11,956 nucleotides of DNA from Saprospirales bacterium. GTDB lineage: Bacteria; Bacteroidota; Bacteroidia; Chitinophagales; Saprospiraceae. Where the stretch lies: assembly GCA_003559985.1 (NCBI GenBank), contig PWJP01000251.1, positions 1 through 11,956 of the forward strand, in the 5' to 3' direction. Position numbers and translations under genes: made by a program. This document shows positions 1 through 7,150 of the stretch, in pieces (position 1 is the stretch's first letter; each line of letters starts with the position of its first letter). The notes beneath the pieces are model-generated. The model saw only the letters and a list, made by a program, of their open reading frames with translations, was not told the origin of the DNA and searched no databases.

Positions 1-2366
1 ACTATCTTTTTCCCATCCTTCTGCTTGCAGGAGCAATTTTGCTGACGACTTCATGCAGCAGCAAAAAGTTCCTCGGAGATGGGGAGTACCTCGTGCGTGG
101 AACGGAGATAAAGGTAGATGGTGCGGACGATGATCCGTATTTGAGAGACCTGAAAAACGAGATGCGCAACATCCCTCATCCCCGCCCCAACAGCCGTATA
201 TTTTGGTTTATTCCCAGGGAGCGAAGTTATTTCAGGATACAGCAAAAACAGGATACGACGGGCTGGGACCGCTTTATTTTGAGGAATTTTGCCGAGACGC
301 CCACCCTCAAAGACAGTTTTAAGATCGACAGAGCTGCCGGGGCTTTTGAGCGCTACTTCCGAACAAAGGGCTATTACAATGCCAGGGTGGATTACGAAGT
401 GAGTGTAAAGAAACACCGGGCTTTTATAAAGTACAAGGTAGAGCCGCGAAGGCTGTACAAAGCGGACTCCATAGTATTTAAAGCCGACGACAGGGAGGTG
501 TTGAAAATACTGAACGCCCACCGTGAAGAGAGCAATTTCCAACGAGGATCCCCGCTCAGCCGGGAAAATTACGACGCCGAGGCCAGGCGCATTACCCGTT
601 TGTTGAGAAACAGCGGCTACTACGAATTTTACCCCAATTACATCAGCACCCTCCGCCTCGGTGACACTACCCGCTCTCACATCAATGTTGCCCTGGAGAT
701 ATCTCCTCCCCTGCCGGATTCCATCCACCGAAAATACACCATCAGAAACATCGATGTATATCCCGATCACGATCCCTTTGAAAGGACCGCCCCGCAGTTC
801 CAATCCACGGAAAATGGCATCAATTACCACTTTCGAAACGAGCCTGAGATCAAAACATCCAGGATCAAAAACAACATATTTTTCCGCACAGGGGACCGCT
901 ACAACATGGACGAATACAACCGCACCATCAGGCGGCTGGGGAGTTTGTCGTGGTTCCGTTTTCCATCCATTTTGACCCACCCCGACACCACCGATGGGTA
1001 CTACCTGGACTACGAGATATTGCTCCGGCCCAATGCCAGGTTCGAGCGCTTTACCAATTTTGAGTTCTCCTACTCTCGCGTGCAAAACATCACCTCCCTG
1101 CTCGGATTTACCTTCTCTAATTCACTGGAAAACAGGAATGTGTTCGGTGGTTCAGAGCGCCTGGTAATTGATTTTGAGGCAGGTATAGAAACGGCTCTCC
1201 GGAGTTTGTCCACCGGAAATACTTTTAACTTGCGGATAGGTGGTGACCTGACCAGCCCGCAGTTCAGGGACTACACTGGTATGTTCGGGCTGGCCAACAA
1301 TATCCGCATTGGCAACTTCAAACTGTTGAGCGATGATTTTTATGAGGATATAAGATCGGAGGGCAACATCAATGTAAACGTAAATGCTGGAATTTCGCAG
1401 TATCAGCAGTTCTACAATTACACCTTTTTAAACGCCAGTTACGGTATTTCCCTGCAGCGGAGCCCCACACAGTTTTACGATATTAGAATGCTGGGAATTA
1501 ACTACTGGAGTCCGAGGGAGCTGAGTGATTTTGACGAACTGGTCGGCGACGATGTGCTGTTCAGGAGGCGCTTCACCAAAAGGCTGCTTACGGGATTTCT
1601 TTTCAAAGAACTCACCTATCGCTACGACGGCAGACCAAACCGGTTTGGTGAATCGTGGTCCGTTCTGGCCAATTTGGAGTTCTCCGGTCACGAGATTGGA
1701 ATCATAAACTCGGTCAGCAAGCTCATCAGCGGCGACAGGTTGATCGATCAGGTAAAAATTGGACGGGACACAGTCAGTTTTGCCAAATACGTCCGGTTCG
1801 ACCTCGATGGCAGATTCCACAAAGCATTTTCACCCTCCAGAAAACTGGCATTGAGGGGTTTTGCAGGGGCAGCCATACCGCTGAGCAGCTCGACCAATAT
1901 CCCCTACATAAAACAGTTTTTCGGTGGTGGAGCCTACGGCATCAGGGCCTGGCAATTGCGGGAATTGGGTCCCGGGGGATTGATCGATACCCTGGCCGGA
2001 GACCGAAACATCCTCTTCTATCAATCCGGGGATATACGCCTTGAGGTCAACGCCGAGTATCGTTTTGACCTCATTTGGGCCCTGGAGGGAGCAACTTTCA
2101 TCGACATTGGCAATGTCTGGAACATCAGTTCCGATGCCGATCCGGTTACGCGCCTTTCCTGGGACTTTTACCGCCAGTTGGCCATTGGTGCTGGATTTGG
2201 ACTGCGATTCAACTTCGACTTCTTCGTGGCCAGATTTGATTTTGCCTACAAAGTCAAAACACCCTACCGTGACCCGAAAACTGACTCCTACTGGGCCATG
2301 CGTAGCCTGTCCGACCTCGGTTTCCGCAATTTGACCCTGAATTTTGCTATTGGATACCCGTTTTGA
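1..2366 (+). CDS. tamL: TamL: Omp85/BamA-superfamily outer membrane assembly lipoprotein (5' end outside window)
   Basis: The reading frame is open from the window edge. An in-frame TTG at 39 is not a believable start, because the codons before it encode a hydrophobic stretch (YLFPILLLAGAILL) that runs into a lipobox, TTSC, with the lipidated Cys at 54-56. This is the end of a lipoprotein signal peptide whose start lies upstream of the window. The first ~330 residues look like POTRA-type periplasmic domains. The C-terminal half is an alternating aromatic beta-barrel, with FGGGAYGIRAW (IRAW at 1941-1952) matching the conserved VRGF/Y loop-6 motif of Omp85 proteins and a terminal Phe (IGYPF) fitting the BAM recognition signal. 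Known for the family: Bacteroidota use TamL, a lipidated TamA counterpart, with TamB for outer membrane assembly. TamB is not in the window and may lie upstream. A related BamA-like paralogue is the main alternative. Confidence 0.85.
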   Translation, partial: YLFPILLLAGAILLTTSCSSKKFLGDGEYLVRGTEIKVDGADDDPYLRDLKNEMRNIPHPRPNSRIFWFIPRERSYFRIQQKQDTTGWDRFILRNFAETPTLKDSFKIDRAAGAFERYFRTKGYYNARVDYEVSVKKHRAFIKYKVEPRRLYKADSIVFKADDREVLKILNAHREESNFQRGSPLSRENYDAEARRITRLLRNSGYYEFYPNYISTLRLGDTTRSHINVALEISPPLPDSIHRKYTIRNIDVYPDHDPFERTAPQFQSTENGINYHFRNEPEIKTSRIKNNIFFRTGDRYNMDEYNRTIRRLGSLSWFRFPSILTHPDTTDGYYLDYEILLRPNARFERFTNFEFSYSRVQNITSLLGFTFSNSLENRNVFGGSERLVIDFEAGIETALRSLSTGNTFNLRIGGDLTSPQFRDYTGMFGLANNIRIGNFKLLSDDFYEDIRSEGNINVNVNAGISQYQQFYNYTFLNASYGISLQRSPTQFYDIRMLGINYWSPRELSDFDELVGDDVLFRRRFTKRLLTGFLFKELTYRYDGRPNRFGESWSVLANLEFSGHEIGIINSVSKLISGDRLIDQVKIGRDTVSFAKYVRFDLDGRFHKAFSPSRKLALRGFAGAAIPLSSSTNIPYIKQFFGGGAYGIRAWQLRELGPGGLIDTLAGDRNILFYQSGDIRLEVNAEYRFDLIWALEGATFIDIGNVWNISSDADPVTRLSWDFYRQLAIGAGFGLRFNFDFFVARFDFAYKVKTPYRDPKTDSYWAMRSLSDLGFRNLTLNFAIGYPF

Positions 2367-2386
2367 TTGGTTGTTGGCCGATGGCT

Positions 2387-2582
2387 TTTTCAGTTGTGAA
2401 TTGGTGAGTCTGTGAGTTGGTGAGTTGTTTTTGGTGCGCTACCTCGATGTAGCTTACAGAAAATCCATTCTCGTTGATTATTGATTCCCTCGCATATTGC
2501 CCTGGAAGTACCAGCCTTGCGCCTTCCTTAGCGGCTTGGCCCCCTCCCCAAAGCGTAGGGGACAAGAAAGCTTTGGGGGAGA
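2387..2582 (+). repeat. Long direct repeat, copy 1
   Basis: This segment matches 2885-3058 at a constant offset of 498 bp. By hand alignment, 2387-2544 and 2885-3042 differ at 6 of 158 positions. Copy 1 then carries an extra 22 nt (2545-2566) inside the terminal palindrome before both copies resume with AAAGCTTTGGGGGAGA. It contains a small hairpin, GCTAC-CTCGAT-GTAGC, at 2438-2453. Confidence 0.9.
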
Positions 2583-2675
2583 AATAAGAGGTTGATGGTC
2601 TCCACCAAAGTTTAGGGGGCAGACTTTTACATTTGTGAATTGCCTTGCCATGAGCCTGCCGAAGGGGTGAGTCCG

Positions 2676-2698
2676 CTTTTTCAGTTGTGAATTGGTGA
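2676..2698 (+). repeat. Partial third copy of the repeat head
   Basis: These 23 nt are identical to 2385-2407, the left end of copy 1 (core TTTTCAGTTGTGAATTGG). After them the sequence diverges, but nearby a 12 nt word, GGTTGTTGGCCG (2731-2742), also repeats the sequence just left of copy 1 (2369-2380). The segment is therefore a scrambled or decayed relative of the same block. Confidence 0.8.
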
Positions 2699-2884
2699 AT
2701 CTGCTGATGGGTTATTGGCTCATGGCCGATGGTTGTTGGCCGTTTTATCCGCAAGTTCGATGTGTTTTGCAGGATATCTTTTAACAGGGATTGTTGATTT
2801 TTGAGGATTTTTTCGACTCTTCTACGTCACGCCATAAATTACTCTGCACATTCTCCGTGATCTCTGCGGCTCTGCGGTGAACCA

Positions 2885-3058
2885 TTTTCAGTTGTAAATT
2901 GGTGAGTCTGTGAGTTGGTGAATTGTTTTTGGTGCGCTACCTCGATGTAGCTTGCAGAAAATCCATTCTCGTTGATTACTGATTCCCTCGCATATTGCCC
3001 TGGAAGTACCACCTTTGCGCCTTCCTTAGCGGCTTGGCCCCCAAAGCTTTGGGGGAGA
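2885..3058 (+). repeat. Long direct repeat, copy 2
   Basis: This is the second copy of 2387-2582, about 96% identical over the first 158 nt and lacking the 22 nt insertion. It ends in a perfect 18 nt palindrome, CCCCCAAAGCTTTGGGGG, at 3038-3055. No target-site duplication is evident on inspection. Confidence 0.9.
3038..3055. repeat. Perfect 18 nt palindrome
   Basis: CCCCCAAAGCTTTGGGGG equals its own reverse complement. Related imperfect versions lie at 2545-2562 (TCCCCAAAGCGTAGGGGA), in 2540-2579 as an expanded inverted repeat, and around 2601-2619 (CCACCAAAGTTTAGGGGG). Neither strand has a U-tract right after the stem, so it does not look like a standard intrinsic terminator. Confidence 0.85.
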
Positions 3059-3119
3059 GACGCTTATCCTACACTCCGAATAAGCCAATTATCCCTCATT
3101 CTAGCCAAAATCCCCCCCG

Positions 3120-3156
3120 AAAAAAATTGTCAATTAATCATTGAACCCTCAATGAT
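3120..3156 (-). terminator. Candidate terminator of the rluD-acyl-CoA reductase-nth operon
   Basis: Read on the minus strand just after the nth stop codon, an 8 bp perfect stem (ATCATTGA / TCAATGAT, 3137-3156) with a 4 nt loop is followed about 10 nt later by seven T residues (A-run 3120-3126 on the plus strand). The stem is A/T-rich and the T-run is not immediately adjacent, so this is only a moderate candidate. Confidence 0.4.
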
Positions 3157-3194
3157 CTTCGTGGCTTATTGGAGAATTACCCGTCATTACCGTT

Positions 3195-3860
3195 TCACTT
3201 TTTAGCAGCCCGTGTTTTATCAAAATCTGCAAAGAGAGGCTTTCTGCCGAATTTGCTGCATATCGGGCATTCGTAGGGATTGTGGCCCCGGGCGGGACAA
3301 TATTCCCGGCCGAAGTAGATAATCTTCAGGTGCAGGTCATTCCATCGGTTTTTGGGAAAAGTCGCTTTGAGGTCCTTTTCCGTCTTTTCCACGTTCTTTC
3401 CGGTGCTGAGTTTCCACCTCCAGGCGAGTCGGTGAATATGCGTATCCACCGGAAAGGCCGGTATTCCAAAGGCCTGGGCCATTACCACCGATGCAGTTTT
3501 GTGGCCCACTCCTGGCAGTTTTTCTAATTCTTCAAAAGATTGTGGCACTACCCCACCGTGGTTTTCGACCAGCATTTCAGAGAGGTTTCTCACTGCCTTT
3601 GACTTGTTTTTAGAAAGACCACAGGGCCGGATAATTTCCTGGATTTCCTCGGCATCATATTGGGACATTTCCAGCGGATTGTCGGCCAGTTTAAACAGCT
3701 CCGGGGTGACCTGATTGACCCTTTCATCCGTGCACTGGGCCGAAAGCAATACCGCCACAAGAAGGGTGTACGGGTCCCTGTGGTGAAGTGGAATGTGCGT
3801 TTCGGGATACAGTTCATCCAAAATCTCCATGATCTTTTTTCCCCTTTCCTGTCTCGTCAT
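3195..3860 (-). CDS. nth: Endonuclease III family DNA glycosylase/AP lyase
   Basis: This 221-residue protein should start base-excision repair by removing oxidised pyrimidines and nicking the abasic site. The helix-hairpin-helix motif LPGVGHKTASVV (115-126) holds the catalytic Lys121, and FPVDTHIHRLAWR (136-148) holds Asp139. These match E. coli Lys120 and Asp138. SAQCTDERVN (40-49) fits the family N-terminal region. The C-terminal cluster region is unusual: it reads C188-X9-C198-X2-C201 with no fourth Cys, whereas the classic [4Fe-4S] motif is C-X6-C-X2-C-X5-C. Cluster binding is therefore uncertain, while the catalytic core looks intact. The ATG overlaps the stop of the upstream acyl-CoA reductase gene (TCAT at 3857-3860 on the plus strand), implying translational coupling. 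It is the last gene of the leftward operon. Confidence 0.93.
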   Translation of the reverse strand: MTRQERGKKIMEILDELYPETHIPLHHRDPYTLLVAVLLSAQCTDERVNQVTPELFKLADNPLEMSQYDAEEIQEIIRPCGLSKNKSKAVRNLSEMLVENHGGVVPQSFEELEKLPGVGHKTASVVMAQAFGIPAFPVDTHIHRLAWRWKLSTGKNVEKTEKDLKATFPKNRWNDLHLKIIYFGREYCPARGHNPYECPICSKFGRKPLFADFDKTRAAKK

Positions 3861-4894
3861 CTCTGTGCTCTTTTTTGATTCAGTAAAAAGTCCATGCTGT
3901 CTTTTCCATCGGCAAAATCCGAAAGTTGAGGACTCTGGGTTTTACCAAATGGCGTAATCTCAATGGTCTCCAGCGGCTTTAAATTTCCCGAAACCACACA
4001 TTGTATTTGCTCTGAGCGATTTTGGACATCGGCCCGGACATCATCCAGCAGGTCGTAATGCTTGTAATTCAGGGTGGCAATACGGGAGATATAGTCGTCT
4101 TTTTCATAGAACAAAAGAACCTCAGACTGGATTAAAACCTCCTTGTTTAGAATGGAGCATGCTAAATTGTACTCGTAATTGTTGCGAAACTTGGAGTGAT
4201 CTGCCAGCTCGCCGTATTTTTCCTTAAAAACCTCGATCATCTCAGTAAAGTCGTAGCCTTTGGGTACATAAAGAAAGGACACATTTCTGCAGCCCAGGCC
4301 AAAGTGTACGAAAACATCATCGGCCAGTTTTTCCAAATCGGACCGGGACTCCTCGCCGGAAATAACTGCTACAGAATTCCTGTTTTTACGGATGAGCCTG
4401 GGAATGTGGCGGAAATACGATTCAAAATACCGGGAGGTGTTGTCGGAACCGGTGGCAATGACCGCTCCCGGGTCTTTAATCTGCCCTATTACCTGCAGCC
4501 ACTCTTTTACAGCAGGCTCTTTTTTATATAAAAAATCTACCATGGCGGGGATCAAATGCTTGTCTTTGGCCGAGAGCTTTATCTCCGTTTTTACCCCTGC
4601 AAGGAATCCCATGAGAAGATCGTGCATCCCCACAAGCGGAATATTTCCAGCGCTGACGATGGAAACGCGCATTTTTTCAACAGGCCCAATATCGTAATCA
4701 TCGCAAAAGGACCGGAGTTTATCCCCATTGAGGTAATTTTCAACGATGGCACTTACAGCCAGGTCAATATTCTCCGGGCTAAACCAGGGATTTTCCTTGC
4801 TCGCTTTAAGTTTTGCGAGTTCAAAGGAATCCGGCTTCGTCTTCAAATGATCTCCAAGATCGCTGAGCAACTCAATTCTATCCGTTAGGTTCAT
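3857..4894 (-). CDS. LuxC-family acyl-CoA reductase (stand-alone)
   Basis: The protein resembles the LuxC/acyl-CoA reductase family, members of the aldehyde dehydrogenase-like fold that reduce acyl-CoA or acyl-enzyme to aldehyde with NADPH. Supporting segments (numbered from the longer start at 4924) are SAGNIPLVGMHDLLMGFLAG (91-110), VIATGSDNTSRYFESYF (155-171) and HFGLGCRNVSFLYVPKGYDF (207-226), whose Cys212 is the likely catalytic nucleophile. I chose the ATG at 4894 (MNLTDRIELL) because family members in this phylum, as I recall them, begin at this point. An in-frame ATG at 4924 adds ten residues, and neither start has a Shine-Dalgarno sequence. No luxA, luxB, luxD or luxE is nearby, so bioluminescence is not implied and the substrate is unknown. 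It lies between an rluD-family gene (gap 49-79 nt) and nth (4 bp overlap). Confidence 0.82.
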   Translation of the reverse strand: MNLTDRIELLSDLGDHLKTKPDSFELAKLKASKENPWFSPENIDLAVSAIVENYLNGDKLRSFCDDYDIGPVEKMRVSIVSAGNIPLVGMHDLLMGFLAGVKTEIKLSAKDKHLIPAMVDFLYKKEPAVKEWLQVIGQIKDPGAVIATGSDNTSRYFESYFRHIPRLIRKNRNSVAVISGEESRSDLEKLADDVFVHFGLGCRNVSFLYVPKGYDFTEMIEVFKEKYGELADHSKFRNNYEYNLACSILNKEVLIQSEVLLFYEKDDYISRIATLNYKHYDLLDDVRADVQNRSEQIQCVVSGNLKPLETIEITPFGKTQSPQLSDFADGKDSMDFLLNQKRAQR

Positions 4895-4973
4895 ATTGTT
4901 TTCTTTGTCGTGGATTCCGACCATTTTTTATCGCTGATATGATGGGTCCCGGGTTCGGTTCCCAGCGAGAACA

Positions 4974-6023
4974 TCAAACTTTAGAACGCCGGTCAGTCAC
5001 GTAAGTTCGCCACCGTTCCATCACCGTTTGAAAATCCTCCGGCAGTGGTGTTTCGAAAAACATCTTCTCCCCCGATTCTGGATGAATAAACCCCAAACTC
5101 GCGGCGTGAAGTGCCTGGCGCGGCATAGCCTTAAAGCAGTTTTCCACAAACCGGCGGTAGTTGGTAAAAACCGTCCCCTTGCGAACGGCATCACCGCCGT
5201 AGAGGGAGTCGTTAAAAATGGGATTGCCCGAACAACTGAAATGCACGCGGATCTGATGGGTCCTGCCTGTTTCCAGTCTGCACTGAACGAGACTGACGTA
5301 GTAGAGATCCTCCAGGGTTTTGTAATGCGTGAGGGAGTACTTTCCATCCTCCTCATCGCTGTAGAGGTGCATTTTTTTGCGGTGGGTTTTGTGCCTTCCG
5401 ATATACCCCTCTATGCTGCCCTGCTCCTCCCTGGAACCCCATATAAGAGCAACGTAAGTCCGGTCAATACTGTGGTCAAAAAACTGTTTAGCCAGCTTGC
5501 TCATTGCAAATTCGTCCTTGGCCACCACTAAAAGGCCGGAGGTATCTTTGTCAATTCGGTGAACCAATCCCGGGCGGTCGTTCATATTGCCCGGTAGAAT
5601 GGGAAGGTCGCTGTTTTGCAAATAATAGGCAAGCGCATTTACCAGCGTCCCGGAAGTGTTTCCAATGCCTGGATGCACCACCATGCCGGCCGGTTTATTG
5701 ACCACCATGAGGTACTGGTCCTCGTAAACGATGTCCAGCGGAATATCCTCAGGAACGACCCCGCCGGTTTCGCCGGGCGGATGCGGAAGCACCACCTTCA
5801 CACTGTCTCCGGGCTTGATTTTCCGGTTGGGCTTTACCTCACTTTCATTCACCAGCACAGAGCCAGTTCGGATGGCAGTTTGAATCTTACTGCGAGTTAT
5901 CCGCTGAAGTCTTGCCAATAAAAATTTGTCCACCCGCAGCGGGCTCTGCCCGGGGTCCGCCAAAAATTCTTTGTAGATGTAGTAGTCGTCTTCAGTCAAC
6001 TCCTTTTCGTCCTTCTCTTGCAT
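4974..6023 (-). CDS. rluD: RluA/RluD-family 23S rRNA pseudouridine synthase
   Basis: This 349-residue enzyme is expected to convert specific uridines to pseudouridine, most likely in helix 69 of 23S rRNA if it is a true RluD. An S4 RNA-binding domain covers about residues 29-80 (LRVDKFLLARL through IKPGDSVKVVLP). The catalytic domain follows, with motif I VVNKPAGMVVHPG (107-119) and motif II GLVHRIDKDTSGLLVVAKD (152-170), in which Asp158 of HRID is the catalytic Asp. LETGRTHQIRVHF is the conserved motif III. The S4 plus catalytic layout and length fit RluD, but RluC and other RluA-family members share it, so the exact target is inferred. The first ~25 residues are an acidic, poorly conserved tail. 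It is the first gene of the leftward operon. Confidence 0.92.
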   Translation of the reverse strand: MQEKDEKELTEDDYYIYKEFLADPGQSPLRVDKFLLARLQRITRSKIQTAIRTGSVLVNESEVKPNRKIKPGDSVKVVLPHPPGETGGVVPEDIPLDIVYEDQYLMVVNKPAGMVVHPGIGNTSGTLVNALAYYLQNSDLPILPGNMNDRPGLVHRIDKDTSGLLVVAKDEFAMSKLAKQFFDHSIDRTYVALIWGSREEQGSIEGYIGRHKTHRKKMHLYSDEEDGKYSLTHYKTLEDLYYVSLVQCRLETGRTHQIRVHFSCSGNPIFNDSLYGGDAVRKGTVFTNYRRFVENCFKAMPRQALHAASLGFIHPESGEKMFFETPLPEDFQTVMERWRTYVTDRRSKV

Positions 6024-6064
6024 TCCGCGATGATAGTTCGGGTGATAAATAATCTTCCACTTCG

Positions 6065-6072
6065 CAAAATTA
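6065..6072 (-). promoter_or_regulatory. Candidate Bacteroidota -7 promoter box for the rluD operon
   Basis: The minus strand reads TAATTTTG, a full match to the Bacteroidota -7 consensus TAnnTTTG, about 42 nt upstream of the rluD ATG. This predicts a leader of roughly 35 nt. The -33 region is only TTTCG, so the upstream element is weak. Confidence 0.5.
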
Positions 6073-6131
6073 CCACAAAAGCCAGTCCCGAAAGGAGTTT
6101 ATAATGAGTTTTACCAAAAATCATCTCTCCA

Positions 6132-6160
6132 TTGAATAAATTCACGACCGGTTTCGTTTG
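6132..6160 (+). promoter_or_regulatory. Candidate Bacteroidota promoter for the TPR-like lipoprotein gene
   Basis: TTG at 6132-6134 and TTCGTTTG at 6153-6160 are 18 nt apart. This resembles the -33 TTG and -7 TAnnTTTG pair, with one mismatch in the -7 box. The ATG at 6196 would then have a leader of about 30 nt. It sits back to back with the rluD promoter candidate in the 172 bp divergent region. Confidence 0.4.
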
Positions 6161-6195
6161 AAAAACGTTTTTCATCACCCAAATCAATTTAGTAA

Positions 6196-7086
6196 ATGAA
6201 ACAGATTTTTACACTGGGAATACTCTTGTTGCTGTTGTCTGCTTGTGGGCAGGAAAAGGACAAAACCACCGAGCGAGATTCAGAATTTTACCAACTCGTC
6301 TCAGCCTATGAAGAAGACCCAAATCGAAATAATGCTGAACCCCTCATCAGATATTTGATGGATAACGAATCCCTTTTCGTCGAAGATGAGGAGAAGGTTG
6401 AAAAAGTCATTCTCATTCTCGCTGAAGCATACATGAGAGATAGTTTTAGAAGGATATTTACCAGATACCTCTATCACCGCGACCGTGATGAGATTCCCGA
6501 TGCACTGCTATTCCTTGCTTCTGTTCACGAGAATGAACTTGCGGATCCCAGGGTGGCTACATTTTTCCACCTTAATTTTGTTGAGGAATTTTCCGATCAT
6601 CCCAAATGGGATTCCATAGCATCCAAACTTCCCGAAGACCTTACAACCACGGAGGAGCTTATAGCCGAAAAAGGAAGAGGAGTTTTTCAGGAGGATGGTA
6701 CTCCACAGAGTCTGTTGAAAGCGAATGACTTTATGCTTTTGGCAGAATTGTACGCCATTACCAAGCCTGAGAGTCCTTCCGCACCGGATTATTTGTTTCA
6801 GGCGGCAGAAATTGCCAAGGCTTTTGAAGTTCATGAGAGGAGTATATTCAATACCCGCTGGGTAGTTGAGCGATTCCCGGAACACGAAATGGCCGCCAAT
6901 GCATTATTTTTTAAAGCTTTCACCATGGACGAGGCGGGAATCAATCAATCCAGGGCACTGGAACTATACGGCGATTTTTTAGACCTGTATCCCGAACATC
7001 CTTTTGCTGAAAGCGCTGAAGTACTTAAAGAGAGAGGCAGCCATTCTGAGGAACAGTTGTTGAGGATGTTGCGAGGGGGAGAATAA
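6196..7086 (+). CDS. Lipoprotein with TPR-like helical repeats, function unknown
   Basis: This 296-residue protein starts with a lipoprotein signal peptide: MKQ, a Leu-rich core, then lipobox LSAC with Cys17. The mature part is helical and acidic. The segment from about residue 180 onward (AELYAITKPESPSAPDYLFQ, then the tail ALELYGDFLDLYPEHPFA) has the spacing and residues of tetratricopeptide repeats of the TPR_6/outer membrane lipoprotein type, usually protein-binding scaffolds. I see no catalytic motif. The residues after the Cys (GQEKDK) are not a clear surface-export signal, so inner-leaflet anchoring is as likely as surface display. It is transcribed alone, divergent from the rluD operon and convergent with the HmuY operon. 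There is no Shine-Dalgarno sequence; the A/T-rich TTTAGTAA just before the ATG is usual for this phylum. Confidence 0.75.
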   Translation: MKQIFTLGILLLLLSACGQEKDKTTERDSEFYQLVSAYEEDPNRNNAEPLIRYLMDNESLFVEDEEKVEKVILILAEAYMRDSFRRIFTRYLYHRDRDEIPDALLFLASVHENELADPRVATFFHLNFVEEFSDHPKWDSIASKLPEDLTTTEELIAEKGRGVFQEDGTPQSLLKANDFMLLAELYAITKPESPSAPDYLFQAAEIAKAFEVHERSIFNTRWVVERFPEHEMAANALFFKAFTMDEAGINQSRALELYGDFLDLYPEHPFAESAEVLKERGSHSEEQLLRMLRGGE

Positions 7087-7120
7087 AAAAAGGGGCAATG
7101 CATATGAAATGCACCACCCC
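7085..7120 (-). terminator. Rho-independent terminator of the TonB receptor-HmuY operon
   Basis: On the minus strand the stem GGGG / CCCC (7117-7120 with 7092-7095) and inner stem TGCAT / ATGCA (7099-7103 with 7109-7113), separated by a 3x3 internal loop and closed by a 5 nt loop, is followed directly by seven T residues (A-run 7085-7091). It starts 30 nt past the HmuY stop codon. The T-run overlaps the stop codon of the convergent lipoprotein gene. Confidence 0.75.
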
Positions 7121-7126
7121 ATGGCA

Positions 7127-7141
7127 GGTAAAATCTTTACC
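7127..7141. repeat. Small inverted repeat in the convergent gap
   Basis: GGTAAA-ATC-TTTACC is a perfect 6 bp inverted repeat with a 3 nt spacer, lying between the HmuY stop codon and the terminator. It may contribute to transcript-end structure on either strand. It has no T-tract of its own. Confidence 0.4.
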
Positions 7142-7150
7142 GAATGATTA

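Larger units (their letters stand above)
2367..3194. repeat. 828 bp non-coding block of mixed dispersed repeats
   Basis: The space between convergent tamL and nth holds no credible gene. Open frames on both strands here translate to low-information repeats (for example HQFTTEK occurring twice on the minus strand). It contains a direct repeat of about 175 bp, a third partial copy, several G/C-tipped palindromes, and short phrase-like words such as CTCTGCGGCTCTGCGGTGAA and TGAGCCTGCCGAAGG. From memory, such words recur between genes in many Bacteroidota genomes. I see no transposase fragment. Confidence 0.8.

Noticed and set aside
51..1085. 344-residue open frame antisense to tamL
   Set aside because: It is a long shadow frame opposite a convincing Omp85 gene. 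The translation is Val/Gly-rich without domain features.
2347..2754. 135-residue open frame on the minus strand after tamL
   Set aside because: Its translation is made of the intergenic repeats themselves (HQFTTEK appears twice) and palindrome-derived PPKLWW/PTLWGGG strings. It overlaps the tamL end and shows no protein-like composition.
2972..3205. 77-residue open frame on the plus strand in repeat copy 2
   Set aside because: It lies mainly in repeat copy 2 and runs into the nth 3' end antisense. No family features are seen.
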